From the NCBI RefSeq assembly GCF_023159225.1, contig NC_063161.1:120814958-120878957 (forward strand): a stretch of DNA of 64,000 bases, read 5' to 3'. The position numbers and the translations under genes were made by a program. This DNA comes from Perognathus longimembris pacificus (Eukaryota > Chordata > Mammalia > Rodentia > Heteromyidae). This document shows, in pieces, positions 1 to 11,699 of this stretch. The notes beneath the pieces are model-generated. The model was not told the DNA's origin, searched no databases, and saw nothing but the letters and a program-made list of their open reading frames with translations. The stretch's first letter is position 1, and every line of letters begins with the position of its first letter.

Positions 1-1180
1 CATTCGGAGGTTAATACTCTTATTGACTCTCTGGTTGCTCAGGATTTGCTTTTTGTATGGTGCTCTGGAAAAGGGGGTTTGAGTTAAAGAAATTTAGACT
101 ACTTTGGCTTACTTTTAATTAAGTTAAACCTGTGGTATCGTCTAGGCAAGGCAAACCTGTTATTGCACTTGTTTCTCACAGAATCCAGAAGTTTGAGGTA
201 TGAAAACTCCTGATTTACGGAACCAGCCGGGACCACATACTTAGAACCCACACTGTTTCTCCGCTTTGCAATTATCTGTACCTTATGCTTTTGTCAATAA
301 GAGAGGGCCAACTTTTAAAAACAAACACTTGATCTTTTCAATTCATGGTTTTCCAATTCATGCATTTTCTCTTACCTCTGGATTTTCATAAGAAAAAGGA
401 AATTACCCCCTCCCCACCGAAATGAGAATATGGAGGGCAAGAAAAATGTGCTACGTATTTCCATGGAACAACAAAACCTATTTTCGTTTTTAAGCATGCC
501 TATGAGATATAAGGAAAGCAGCTCGTGCCAGACTTGAAAAGGAAACCGCACACCAACTTTTCGTGCTGTGCACGATAAACTGTGGTGGTTGAGAGAAGGA
601 AAGGCAGCCCGGAGGGGGAAAACAATGACTCACGGCCCAGGCAGCTGCCTCCAGACTGAAAAGAAAATGCTCTCCTTAGCGCCTGGTGAGGGGCACATGG
701 GAATTTCCAGCCCTTCTCTGCAGAGAAAGGGAGAGAAAGAAAGAGAGAGAGACACTAGCACATGTCTGGGTGCAAAGCCACCACTGCAGTGCTGTAATGG
801 GAGCTATAAACACTCTTACTCCAAACGACACTATTGGTGCTATGTAGTTGAAAATGACATTTGATTGATACTAGATGATAGTGGAGTGTAATCTAATCTC
901 TGGTTACAAATATCTCCTCTCTCTCTCTCTCTCTCTGTCTCTCTCCCCCCTCTCTTTTTAACCAATTAGGTGCTTAGGCAGGCTGCTTGCCTGAGCTGCC
1001 TATCCTTGCTGAACCCCAGTTTTCTTATGTGTGAAAAGGAGATGACACTTTCCTCATACAGTTCCCAGAAGTTCCATCTGTCCCACCTCTAGGAGAATCC
1101 ATTGTGGAAAGTAAGTCCTTAAGAAATAGAGCTGCTATTGTGGCATTAACTTGCATTATATAGAACTCTGTCACCTGGCA
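1..1180. other. Intergenic, no gene seen
   Basis: No recognisable exon or repeat except a CT run at about 916-950. In human the next gene on this side would be HACD4, but nothing of it is seen here. Confidence 0.5.
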
Positions 1181-2340
1181 GTTTTACTTATGAGCATATT
1201 CTCCTGAAGAAGAGAAAGCTGGGACTTCAATATGATTTGTACGCTCATGTCTACACCAGTGTTATTCACCATGGCCAAAGGCTAGGAGCCTTTGGAAGAT
1301 TCCATTGCAAGATTCCATTGGAAGATGAATGGATTAAAAAATGTGTGTATGTGCACAATGGGATTTTAACGCAGTACAACTGACAGAATAAAGTGTCAGC
1401 ACTTGTATAGTCATGACTAATGTACACATTTCTGCAACCATCACCACCATCAAGTTGGTGAGCATGTCCATATCCTCTCAGAATTCTGAGTGTGTTACTT
1501 TGCAATCTCTCACATTCCTTGAGACCACTGCTCCAGCCCCAGATAACTTCTAATCTGATTTCCATCATCATAGATGAGTTTTCCTACCTAGAATTCTGTG
1601 TAATACAGAATTGGTCAATACAGAAGTTATTCCCTTCTTGGACCATCTTCTTATAGTCAGTGTAATAATTTGAAGATTCATCCATGTCAGTTGTACATAG
1701 TAATTTTCAGAGCTGAATAGTATTCCTTTGGATGGATACACTATAATTTCTTGAACTGTTTACTTATGGTTGATACTTGAGTTGTTTCATATTTCAGACT
1801 ATGATAAAGCTCCTAGGTAATTTACATGCACATTGGATATAGACACATGATTCCTTTTCTCTTGGGAGTGGATTTATTGACTCATATGCTAGGGATAAAC
1901 TTACTTTCATTGAAACGATTTTTCAAAGTAGTGCCATACTTTAAATTTCTAGTAGCAGCATACAATAGTTCCATTTGCTCCATATTCCCACCAATGCTTG
2001 AGATGAGGACTCTTGTTAAACCTTAGCCATTCGAATAAGTATGTGGTGGTACCTCTTTCTGATTTAATTTGGATTATCCAAGTGCCTCATGATGCAGATT
2101 ATTATGCCCTATTTGTCACTAGTGTTTCTTCTTTGATGAAATGTTTGTTCAACTATTTTGTGCATCTTTTAACAGATTGGTTGTTTATCACTGAGTTGTG
2201 AGAACTCTTTCTTGTATATATGGAGGTTCTTTAGCAGACAGATGACTTGCATTTATATTCTCTCTACTGCTCATTTTCTTGAGGTCTTTTGAAGTGGTTC
2301 TATGTTTTAAAATTTCAGAACTAATTATTGGGGGTATAAC
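1180..2340. mobile_element. Ancient L1 fragments
   Basis: 1185-1390 resembles plus-strand L1 ORF2 3' sequence (GTGTTATTCACCATGGCCAAA, GATGAATGGATTAAAAAATG). 1660-2010 resembles L1 in inverse orientation (GTATTCCTTTGGATGGATAC, CTCTTGGGAGTGGATTTATT). Both are strongly decayed. Confidence 0.5.
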
Positions 2341-2469
2341 TTCTCAGATTATTATTCCAATTAAAGAAGTTTCATTTGTGCCTTGTTTCTTATATTTGTT
2401 CCTTGTATTGGGATTTGAACTTGAGACTCTTCTTATGCAAATGCTTTGCCACTTAAGCCATGGCTGCAA

Positions 2470-4440
2470 GTGGAGGATATAATTTAAATAATGCATTTGG
2501 GGGATGTTCTGTAAGGACTCTACATAGGGAATTGTAAAGCAAAGCAGGGATTTCAAAGGGAATGTCAGTTGAAATGGAATTCTCTGACTTGGTGATACCT
2601 GTTTAATAAGAACAAGTTTTTGGAGTGTTGTCCGTTGGATCAATAAATGACTTGAGTAATTACTGTCACTCCTAGCCCAGTGTTGGGGTTTGCTTAAAAA
2701 CAACTGTTTTAGAGAACTTGGGGAATTAAACTGATATTTAAAAGGCAATAACTAATGTGGAAAAAAGGGGTTCATAAGGAAGTTTATTTTTGAGGCCCAA
2801 TAAGCATTCATGACAGAGGAAATGCATGTGACGGGCAAGATCTTGTTCCAGGTGTCACTAATGTTCTGGCACAATATAAATGACTGGTTTTCCTGTGTGG
2901 CTCAGAGCCAGGCCAGTGCACACAGTACCATGATTAGCAAAGCTCTGTCATCTCTGCCGGACAGCCTCCTGTGTACTACAGGTAGATGTTGCCTCACAAA
3001 GGGTAGCAATCAGAACATGTCCTTACGGTAGAAGAGCCTCTGTGAACTCAAAATCCATTCACATCCACTAAGAGGCCTCAGCCACCAAAAGTCCTCAAAG
3101 AAATCTTTATAATCCCTGCATACTTACTTTCTGTTCATGAATCTTCTTTAATGAAATGTCAATTCAAATATATTTTTCATTTGCATTAGGTTGTGTTGTA
3201 ATTTCTAAGATTACTGAGTATTTCTTGTATTACGGATACAAGAGTTTTTATTGCCTATGGGATTCCTAATTCTTTTTCCTAGTTGGTAGTGCATATATTT
3301 TTTCTACATTCTTATGAGAATTCTATGAACAAGCCCAGATCAGCTGTAATCTGTGTAGCTTACAGTGTTATTGCCACCTAAAGTGTCTAAATGCCAGCTC
3401 TGTTAACTACAACACATCTGTATGAATACATACTAAAATTCTCCTGAATGTATATGCATGTATGCTAAGGTAACATATGTTTATAGGTAACCCATCTGCT
3501 TGCCAGGTCTCCTTACTATTCAGGAGATCAATTTCCTAGTCCATACCTATAGAAGCAGGGCCTGCTCTATGATTTCCAAAGTACAAGGGGGAGGTGGAGA
3601 GAAGGAGGAAGGAGGAAGGCAGGAAGAGGAAAGAAGAGAGCAGGAAGGAGAGAAGGAGGAAGGAAAAGAAGGGAGAAGGAAAGCGGGTGTGCTGTCTATT
3701 TTGCCATCTATTCTACTAAGTTGCTTAGTTAGGAAGCTCTGGTCTCCTAAGCCTCTTTCCCCAAAAGACTTGAAATATGGTCCTACATGCTTTCTATGAT
3801 TTATTTTCAGAAATCTACCCATATAAGAACTTTAAGCAAACAGCCATCTTTTCTGAACTTTTGGAGAAGACAATGGAGAAAGTGCATTGGATTCATTTCC
3901 AACATGAAACATGAAAGCCCCCAGTTCTGAAATAATTTTTGTTCATCCTCACCAGGAATTTTTCATTTCTTTTTTCCAGGGAGTATCTAACACTAGACCA
4001 TTCAAATGATTTCTTGGTCTCCTTCTCCCTCCAAACAAAATAGCACACAAAAGGATGCTCTTTTTGACCATTTTCTTTGGGGGCTAACACAACATGTGGG
4101 ACTGGGTGATTGAAAAAGAAAAGGGGATCAATTTAACTCACAGTTCTGGAGGCTTTGAAGTCAGAGATCAGGACCTGCATACTTTTAGCTTGTGAGGAGT
4201 TTCTAGTGGGACTCTGACTTGTAAAAAGTAGCAGGAAAGAGACAGCAAGTGCATCCAAGAAAATGGGGCCAAATTTATACAGTGGCTAATCCATTCCTTC
4301 AAGAAATTCATCAATCCATTCATATAAGATCTTTACCAAACAACTCCAGCTTGGCAGCACCTACTAACATCGCTGTGTTGAGTCATTGAGTTTCTGAACA
4401 CATTTTGTAAAGAGATACTCCCAAACCAAATTACATGGAT
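2470..4440. other. Intergenic, no gene seen
   Basis: Apart from the purine tract, nothing recognised. Open frames are short and unsupported. An ID-like scrap lies just before it at 2395-2465. Confidence 0.5.
3587..3685. repeat. GGA/GAA purine tract
   Basis: Almost pure purine strand; open frames on both strands here come from this composition. Confidence 0.9.
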
Positions 4441-4449
4441 GGGTGTTTT

Positions 4450-5145
4450 GCCAGTCCTGGGCCTGGAACTCTGGGACTTGACACTGTCCCTGAGCTCCTT
4501 TTTGCTCAAGGCTAGCGTGCTACCACTTAAGCCACAGCACCACTTCTATCTTTTTACTGTGATTAATTTGAGGTAAGAGTCTCATGGACTTTCCTGCCTG
4601 GGGTGGCTTCGAACCATAGTCCTCAGATTGCAGCCTCCTGAGTAGCTAGAATTACTGGCATGAGTCACCAGCACCCAGCTTTGCTGTGATTATTTTTGAG
4701 AAAGGGTCTTTCTTTTTTGTCCAGGCCAAGAGATCTAGACAGCAAACTCTTATTTGACACAGTAGCTGTGATGCTAGGCATGCAACACTATTTTCTGTGG
4801 AGATGGAATTTTGAATTCCCCCCCCCCCCCCGCAACTCAGAATGGTCTGGAACTATGATCTTCCCAATCTGAGCTTCCTGAGTAGCTGAAATAATAGGTG
4901 TGCACCATATTGCCCAGCTGCTAGTTGGGCTGGAGTCCCATGAACTTTCTGTCTAGCTGGCCTTGACCTGTGAATTTTCTGATAGGTACTTTCTACCTTC
5001 CAAATAGCTGTGATTACATGCATGAGCCACCAAGACTCACCTTTATTAATTTATTCATTTATTTTGAGACAGAGTGTTATTACTTTTGAATGAGGTAGCC
5101 TCAAATTCATGATCTTTCTGCCTCTGCCTCCCAAATAGCTGAGGC
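4450..5145 (-). mobile_element. Cluster of B1/ID-type SINEs
   Basis: At least three inverse-orientation SINEs in a row (4450-4682, about 4690-4925, 4925-5145), each with GCCTCCTGAGTAGCTAGAATT-type B1 sequence. A C14 run sits at 4820-4832. Confidence 0.7.
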
Positions 5146-5149
5146 CTTC

Positions 5150-6435
5150 ATTCTCATTGGATTTAATTTTATTTTTCATTCATTCCCCATTGGTGATGCA
5201 CATCCTTTTGGTATTCTGGATGGGCCAACATGCTCACTGTACTTATAAATAGTATTTAAAATTATGTCAAAGAAGTCTCTCTAATCTCCTGATCCCTACA
5301 CATAGCAAAGCAGCCCCTTCCAGGACTGCCTAGTTGCAGGGCCAGTTTAGCCATATGGCCCAAAGGAGGCAGAGGGCAGACATGCCCATTGCTGAGACTT
5401 CTTTAACATCCTCCTGGCTATTCTAGACTTAGATGATACATCTCTCTGATCCTCTCCTTGATTCTGAGGAAGAAAGGAGCCCTACTGCAGGAGAGCTTTT
5501 GAGAGTGCTGGGTAGGGAGTTGGAGGAAGAGAGAGCATTGATTGCTTTACAGCGGATTTGTCTGCCTTGGCTAGATGGCCACAGGCCACCAAAATGGCAC
5601 AGCCCATGAGTTAACCTGCCTTGAGTCAAAAAGGGAATCTTGAACACAGCTTCTCTGGACTGTCTGATAGATTTCTTCTCCTGAAGAATTTTGAAACAGA
5701 TTTTGTATTGTCCATAGAGAAAATGCCTAGCTATGTATAAAGACTTATGATTCTTTTCTTTTGTACCTTGTAAACCTGCATTAACTAGCTGTGTGATCTT
5801 GGGGTAGTTATTAATCCTCTTTGAGACTTAGTTTCCTGTCCTATCTGATGGAATAATGTAATTAAGCCTACCCAAGGAGCACATTTGAAGAGGATCAAAT
5901 CCAATTATTTTCCCAGGTGCTCATCAAAGGGCCTGTTCCATTAAAATCTCTCAGTAAATGGCAGCTGCAAGTACAGTAAGGGACATAATTGACCAGGTTC
6001 CCAAGGGGTGAGTGTAAGGACAAAAACATAGCTGGTTGGCACATGATGGCCAGATATCCAAAGAGCTCCCTGGAAAGTTCTATTTTTCTGATATAAGCAT
6101 TGGGAATAACTGATGCCATCTGTCACACACACTCCCAAATTTCCCTTTCTCCCATGATTACTCGCTGTTTACATGGCTGGACTTCATCTGCTGCACCCTT
6201 CTTGGATTTGGCTTTGGGGAACATGTGGCTTCAGAGATTCAGAGGAGCAGGAAAACCAGATAAAATATTTTCAGAGTTCTCTATGAGCAAAATTAGAGAT
6301 GACCGGGAGGGAGTAGATTTAGTTTCTTGAAAATCTTGAGTAAAAATCTAACTTGGTGATTAGGGTGTAAAGGAAGTTTTCTGAGACCAAAGAGGCTATT
6401 CTTAGGAGAGGATCACAAAATCTCCATAGCCTTTG
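5150..6435. other. Intergenic, no gene seen
   Basis: Unique-looking sequence. Short overlapping frames at 5895-6330 show no known motif. Confidence 0.5.
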
Positions 6436-6439
6436 TGCA

Positions 6440-6985
6440 TGTGATCATATAAAGTATTTATCAAAATGAACTCCAAGAAATGGAAACAAGAAATGAGGGA
6501 AGAGGTAACATTGTTCAAAAAGAAATCTAATCATTACTTGACTTAGGTAATTGTAATCCTTCTGTACATCACCTTTACAATTAAAAATAAATAAATAAAA
6601 TATTCACAGTGCAAAAATTTTAGAAACAGAAAAAATGGAAACAATAGTTTTTCTTTGTTGCTGTTTTAGTTTTATTTTCATTTTGTCTTGTTTGTTGGGA
6701 CAAAGAGTGAATAAATGCAGCAGTGATACTCACTAGACACTATGTTGAAAATGAACTATACATTCAACCCCCAGGACTGGCAAAAAAAAAATTGAAAATG
6801 AACTATACAATTTATGGGTATGGACAGGAGAGGAAAACTGGGAGAGCATGAATGAAGGGGTGACACTGTTTAAAAAGAAATGTACTGTTTATGGGATTTA
6901 TGTAACCACAACTGCCTGTACATCACTTTTACATTAACAATTAAGCAAAAAAGAATAAATTATGTAGTAGGTTTAAAAAAAAAGA
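6440..6985 (+). mobile_element. Two degraded L1 3' ends in series
   Basis: Fragments 6440-6600 and 6640-6985 both match the L1 3'UTR family (TGTACATCACTTTTACATT near the ends, A-rich tails). The second includes a small SINE-tail-like piece at about 6768-6790. Confidence 0.6.
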
Positions 6986-7597
6986 AAGTTCTTTCTCGGG
7001 TGCCTTTTTCTGTAAAACAGATGCCTTCAACAGCTCTGATGAGCTCCTAGTTTTGGAGCATCCCATGAAGAACAAGATAACTGCATTTAAAATATGTCAG
7101 GGAAGAGTTTGGGACTTCTTAACCTTGGCCTAGACTAAGTTTAGTACACCAAATACAAAAGTTAGTAGCTTAGTACACGAAGTTTTTGAATCCTGCCAGG
7201 AAAGAGCATCCCTCATAACAAGGAAGGGCTTAGAATGACTATCTCAGCTGACACATCTTTTGGCTATTCTGATCAAGAGCTAAATTCTGACCTTATAACC
7301 ACAGATCCTGGAACAGGTGCAATGGGTATTCCAAGTTCTAGTCTCACACCTACCTGCTGGCCCCATCCCACACCACATCTAGTTCTTAGGAGATTCATTT
7401 CCCCTTATTATCACTTACCTTGTCGACTACATGTGTCTCACTTGCATTTTAAATTCCTCAAAGGCAGAAGCCAGAAACTCTACTCCTTTGTAAGCATAAT
7501 TTCCATCCCCAATAGATGTTCAGCCGTTGCTAAGGTAGGTGGTGACACAAATTTGTTGAAATGAAGAGTGCCACATTAATGTTTAGGTTGTAAGCAA

Positions 7598-7638
7598 TTT
7601 ATTTTTACAAAGTAAAAAGTTAAATAAGGAATATAAAT
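7598..7638 (-). terminator. IFNB1: IFNB1 3'UTR: AU-rich elements and poly(A) signal
   Basis: Downstream of the IFNB1 stop codon the minus strand carries ATTTA pentamers (7634-7638, 7621-7625) and an AATAAA hexamer (7598-7603). ATTTA elements are known to destabilise IFN-beta mRNA. The mRNA end would fall just below 7595. Confidence 0.7.
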
Positions 7639-7779
7639 AATTCAACTCATAAGTTAGTAGAACATTGAAAAACATTGACTCTCCTTTACAATGCAGCATC
7701 TTCAGTGCCAGTCACTAGAGGAGTCTAGTTAAACAGGCCCTGGTCACTGTCTGTCCCAGAGGCACAGGAGGGGAGATCT

Positions 7780-8337
7780 TCAGTTCTCCAAGCTCTCTGC
7801 AACACTGTTCATGAGGGAAAAGTTCCTGAGGGTTTCCACTCGGACTATTGTCCAGGCACAGCTGCTGTACTCCTTGTTCTTCAAGTATCTCAAGATCCTC
7901 CAATAATAGCTTTTCACCTGCAGAATGGTCCTGATATTTCTCCAGGTTAATTTTTCCTCTTCCATTTTTCTTTCCAAGATTGTCTCCAGATGGTCCATCT
8001 GCTGATGAAGTTCGGTGAAAAGGTTTTTGATGATGGCTGCATCCCATCCAGTGTTAGAGGTATCCCTTCTGAAAACTTCCAAGATGTTCTTCAGCATCTC
8101 ATAGACAGCAAAGGCAGCGTCTTCCTTCTGGAATTGTTGCAGGTGTTTAATCTTTTCAGGTAACTTGAAGTCGATTCTGTCATTGAGGCAATGTTCAGGC
8201 CTTCCATTCAATTGTGCCAGGAGCTTCTGGCATGCCAAACTGCTTTTCTGCAGTCGAAGCAAGCTATAGCTGCCAGAAAGAACCATGGTGGAGAAGCACA
8301 GCAGGAGAATGACCTGGAAGATACACCCGTTGATCAT
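7780..8337 (-). CDS. IFNB1: Interferon beta, complete single-exon gene
   Basis: Encodes a 185-residue secreted type I interferon, the early antiviral cytokine that signals through IFNAR1/IFNAR2. Residues 1-21 form a signal peptide (hydrophobic core ILLLCFSTMVLS) and the mature chain starts near GSYSLL. Hallmarks are QLNGRPEHCLNDR, QQFQKEDAA, the SYYWRILRYLK helix and CAWTIVRVE. Cys50 and Cys160 match the conserved disulfide (human mature Cys31-Cys141) and Cys36 matches the free Cys17. The frame is open 26 codons further upstream, but that stretch corresponds to 5'UTR and proximal promoter in the human gene, so the ATG before the signal peptide is chosen. The usual N-glycosylation sequon after TGW is lost (Asp99-Ala-Ala); one sequon, Asn172-Phe-Ser, lies near the C-terminus. 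No introns or breaks are seen. Identification as IFN-beta rather than another type I interferon is firm. Confidence 0.96.
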   Translation of the reverse strand: MINGCIFQVILLLCFSTMVLSGSYSLLRLQKSSLACQKLLAQLNGRPEHCLNDRIDFKLPEKIKHLQQFQKEDAAFAVYEMLKNILEVFRRDTSNTGWDAAIIKNLFTELHQQMDHLETILERKMEEEKLTWRNIRTILQVKSYYWRILRYLKNKEYSSCAWTIVRVETLRNFSLMNSVAESLEN

Positions 8338-8423
8338 TGTGAGGGCTAGAACAGTGTTGCCTACACCTGTGCGATGGAGCAAAGGCTCTGAAGGCATGCA
8401 GTGTCCTTCCTCCATAATCTGGG

Positions 8424-8495
8424 CTATTTATATGGATGGTCTTGTTTCATAGGAATTTCCCACTTTCAGTTCTCCCTTTCAGTTTTTCTTTGTCA
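8424..8495 (-). promoter_or_regulatory. IFNB1: IFNB1 enhanceosome and TATA box
   Basis: Read on the minus strand this is the classical IFN-beta virus-response promoter. It has an ATF/Jun-like PRD IV (TGACAAAG, 8488-8495), PRD III (GAAAAACTGAAAGGG, 8474-8488), PRD I (GAGAACTGAAAGTG, 8461-8474), a perfect NF-kB PRD II (GGGAAATTCC, 8452-8461) and a TATA box (ATATAAATA, 8425-8433) about 90 bp before the start codon. Order and spacing match the human enhancer, so induction by IRF3/IRF7, NF-kB and ATF2/Jun is inferred. PRD IV departs from the human TGACATAGG. Confidence 0.93.
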
Positions 8496-8504
8496 TATAA
8501 TTTT

Positions 8505-9950
8505 CTTTTTGTATTTTAACAGTTTCCAATACTAATTATTTCAACTCCTGACTCTTCTATAGAATATATATTAGGAGAAAAGATAAACAGAAAGGAATTT
8601 TCACGCTTTATTAAGTTTATTAATTGCTAAAGCAAATGGGGAAGGCACCAGGGAGAAAACAAAGGAAAGCAAAAGACCTGAGAACCAAAGAACCCCCAAA
8701 TAGTCATGAGGGGCTTACTGAAAAGCCAACCATAGAATAGAAGCTGATCCTGAACACAGCCTTGCCCATTGTAATAGGAGATTCCATGTGAGAAAACTTC
8801 AGAATTTCTGGCGGCTCTTGAAATAGAGTATGGATGGGAAAGTTTCAGATCAATCTACAACAGCTCCTTTTGGAGATATGGTCCAACCATGATGTGAAAG
8901 TGCTACACATGGAGTCAATCCAAGTTGAACAGGGTAAAGACAGAAGAGACAAAGAGAGAGAAGGCCATATCACTGTGGGTGGGGGGTGAGCAGCTCAGAA
9001 AGTAAACCACCACGCTGTGTAGCACTTCATAAAAATGACAGAAGAGGGAGCTCTACAAAGTTAGGACAACCAGCCAAGTGACAACTGAAAATTCAAGGGA
9101 AAATGAGCTCCTGTAAAATCAATCAACAAGAGAATATTGACATGAGATCTAACACAAGATTATTAGAAAAGAACAGTGTAAAAAGAAGAATAACTATACA
9201 ACTAATAAAAGGATCCCTGGAATGCATGCACACCCACAGATCACACTGCTACGTTCTTTCTTCACAGGCATTAAAAATAGAAAGAGACTACATAAACAAC
9301 CTAAATTAAAATAAGAAAATATAAGAAATGAAGTTAATATACATAAGATATAATCAGAAATGAAACAAAACTTTTTTTAGAATCAGATCCATCAGAAGGA
9401 ATGAGTTCTTTGGGGGGAAAGCTGGCATTGGAGAAAAATATTAATCTGGGGAAAATATTAGTAACTAGAATCCAATTGTACATAAAAATCATTGACTAAG
9501 TAGAGGTCCTTGAGAAAATAAGGATGTTTCAGTATTATGAGGTCAATATAACATATGCAACAGATTGCTAAATGATTAAAATGTATTCAAACTTTATGAA
9601 GTTATGGAAACAACTCTTTTCTCAAATATAGCAGGAAAAATGTCTCCCATCCTGGCTGATAATTTGCACTGTGGTTTTTGACTCTATCATCATAAGGTAG
9701 GTCCATGTCTACTGTTAAGCAGGCTAATTTTGGTGGAAAAAATGTGTAATTATCTTTTTAAGTGCTTATATAAAAGAGTTTCAATTCAATATGTCAGTGT
9801 ATGAATAAAATGCTGCATGATTTTTAAGACTGGGTCAGAAATGATGATTTAAATTGTACTTTTTAAACTGAAATCCTTGGTCCTGAAGTTTTTAGCCACC
9901 ATTTGAGTGGTCTGATTGCCTTGAGTCTGCTTTGATGTAAGAAAGCCTAG
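8505..9950. other. Intergenic upstream of IFNB1
   Basis: A-rich sequence with no gene or clear repeat. Confidence 0.5.
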
Positions 9951-9956
9951 GTATGT

Positions 9957-10185
9957 ACTGGTGGGCTGTGCTTGTAATCCTAGCTACTCAAGAGGCTGAA
10001 ATTCAGAGGATCAAAATTTGAAAGCAACATGGACAGAAAAATCTGGAGCTCCAAAATAGCCAGCAAAAAGCAGGACTGTAGACATTGTTCAAATGATAAA
10101 GTGCCAGCTAAGCAAGCAAGCTGAGAAAGCATGAAACCTTGAATTCATATCCCAGAACTGCAAAAGAAAAAGAAATAACAAGAAG
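9957..10185 (+). mobile_element. B1/ID composite SINE
   Basis: TGTAATCCTAGCTACTCAAG (B1-like box region) followed by an ID-like half and an A-rich tail; diverged. Confidence 0.7.
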
Positions 10186-10439
10186 AAAGGACAAAGTAGC
10201 TAACCAAAAGTGGAAAGTGGCAATATTTCAAATTAAAAAAAAAACTTTAAATAGCAAAATTTAACTTGCAATACTATGGCTAGGAATTTATCAGTGGCTG
10301 TCTCTGCTTTGGGGGGGGGGCAAAGAAGGAGAGAGGGACCTACAGAGACATACATACACAATATCTCCAAATGTTCATAGTTGTGTTTCATAGACAGAAA
10401 ATAAAGACAAAAATCCATTAATAGAAATCGGTTAAGTAA

Positions 10440-10685
10440 AACTGGGTTCAGCAGCTGACATCTGTAACTAGATGTTTAGAAGTCCGAAATTGGGAGGAAT
10501 GTGGTTCAAGACCAGGTCAGACAAAAGTTACAAAAAGCTCATCTTAAATAAGCTAAGTGTGGGTTTCACATATGTAATCTAAACTAGATAGGAGGCTGTA
10601 AGTAGGAAGACTGTGGTTTGAGGCCAGCTCTAGACAATAACATAAAACCCTCTCTAAAACAAAACAAGAAAAAAGCAAGAAAGGA
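10440..10685 (+). mobile_element. Two diverged B1-type SINE units
   Basis: Two B1-like monomers (10440-10545 and 10555-10665) with an A-rich end. Confidence 0.6.
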
Positions 10686-11298
10686 AGAAACTGGTTAAGC
10701 AACATTATGATGCAAACAAAAATGTAATAATATGGAACTGTTAAACTGTTGAACTGTTAAAAAGTCTAAGTGAAGAAGAATAATGTCAATTGTTTTCTTG
10801 AGATGGGAGAAATCTGGAGCACTGCACACATTGGAAACAATTTTGGAAAAAGCACAGTAAAACTCCATTAGGTAAAGAGCTCAGGAATGGCCATGCCTAT
10901 CCTCACACCAAGAAAATACTGAACTGCAATGCAGCTCTCTTTAGATCTCTCAGAGGAATGGAGTCCCAGGCAAGAGGCTCACCCAGCAAGAAGGAAACAG
11001 GTGTATAGAGGTTCTCACAGTTACCAGGGACACAAGTCCAGGAAGAATCCCAAAGTGCCCAGTATTGGCTGAACTTTAAATTTTATTCGATGAATTGTTA
11101 GAAGCTAGTGAAAACTGGACAGCTTTAGTGCGTCTTCTCTCTTTCATCTATCTGTTTATTGGTCTGTCTTTGTGTCTTGTCTACCTTTTATCTATTTTAT
11201 TCTAGTACCAAGACTGAACTCAAAGGCAGGCACTTTACTACGTGGGCCATGCCTCTAGTTATAGTTAAATATTACTAACTTCCTTTAAGAAAAGTTGA

Positions 11299-11575
11299 AG
11301 ACACAGGGTGCTGGTGCCACATGCCTGAATCCTAGCTACTCAAGAGGCTGAGATCTGAGGATTGTGGTTCAAAGCCAGCCCAGGAAGGAAAATTCATGAG
11401 ACTCTTAGCTCCAATTAACCAAAAAAAGTGGAAGTGGCACTGTAGCTCAAAGTAGTAGAGTGCTGGCCTTGAGTGAAAAAGCTCAGAGGCAGTGCCCAGG
11501 CCCTGTATTCAAGCTCATTGCCCAGGCCCTGAGTTCAAGCCCCACAACTGGAAAAAAAAAAAAAAAGAAAACCAA
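11299..11575 (+). mobile_element. B1/ID composite SINE with internal duplication
   Basis: Well-preserved composite SINE with A-tail. TGCCCAGGCCCTG occurs twice, 26 bp apart, in its 3' part (about 11493-11545). Confidence 0.8.
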
Positions 11576-11699
11576 CCAACCAGCCAAACAAACAAACAAA
11601 AAACCAAAGACACTTCAGGAAAGATTCTCTGCTCTCTCTCTCTCAACAAATGGCACTGGAGCACCAGTGTTTATACATGAAAAAAAAAGGGGAATGTAG

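Noticed and set aside
8338..8415. In-frame upstream extension of IFNB1 by 26 codons
   Set aside because: It corresponds to the 5'UTR and proximal promoter of the human gene, and the signal peptide starts at the downstream ATG.
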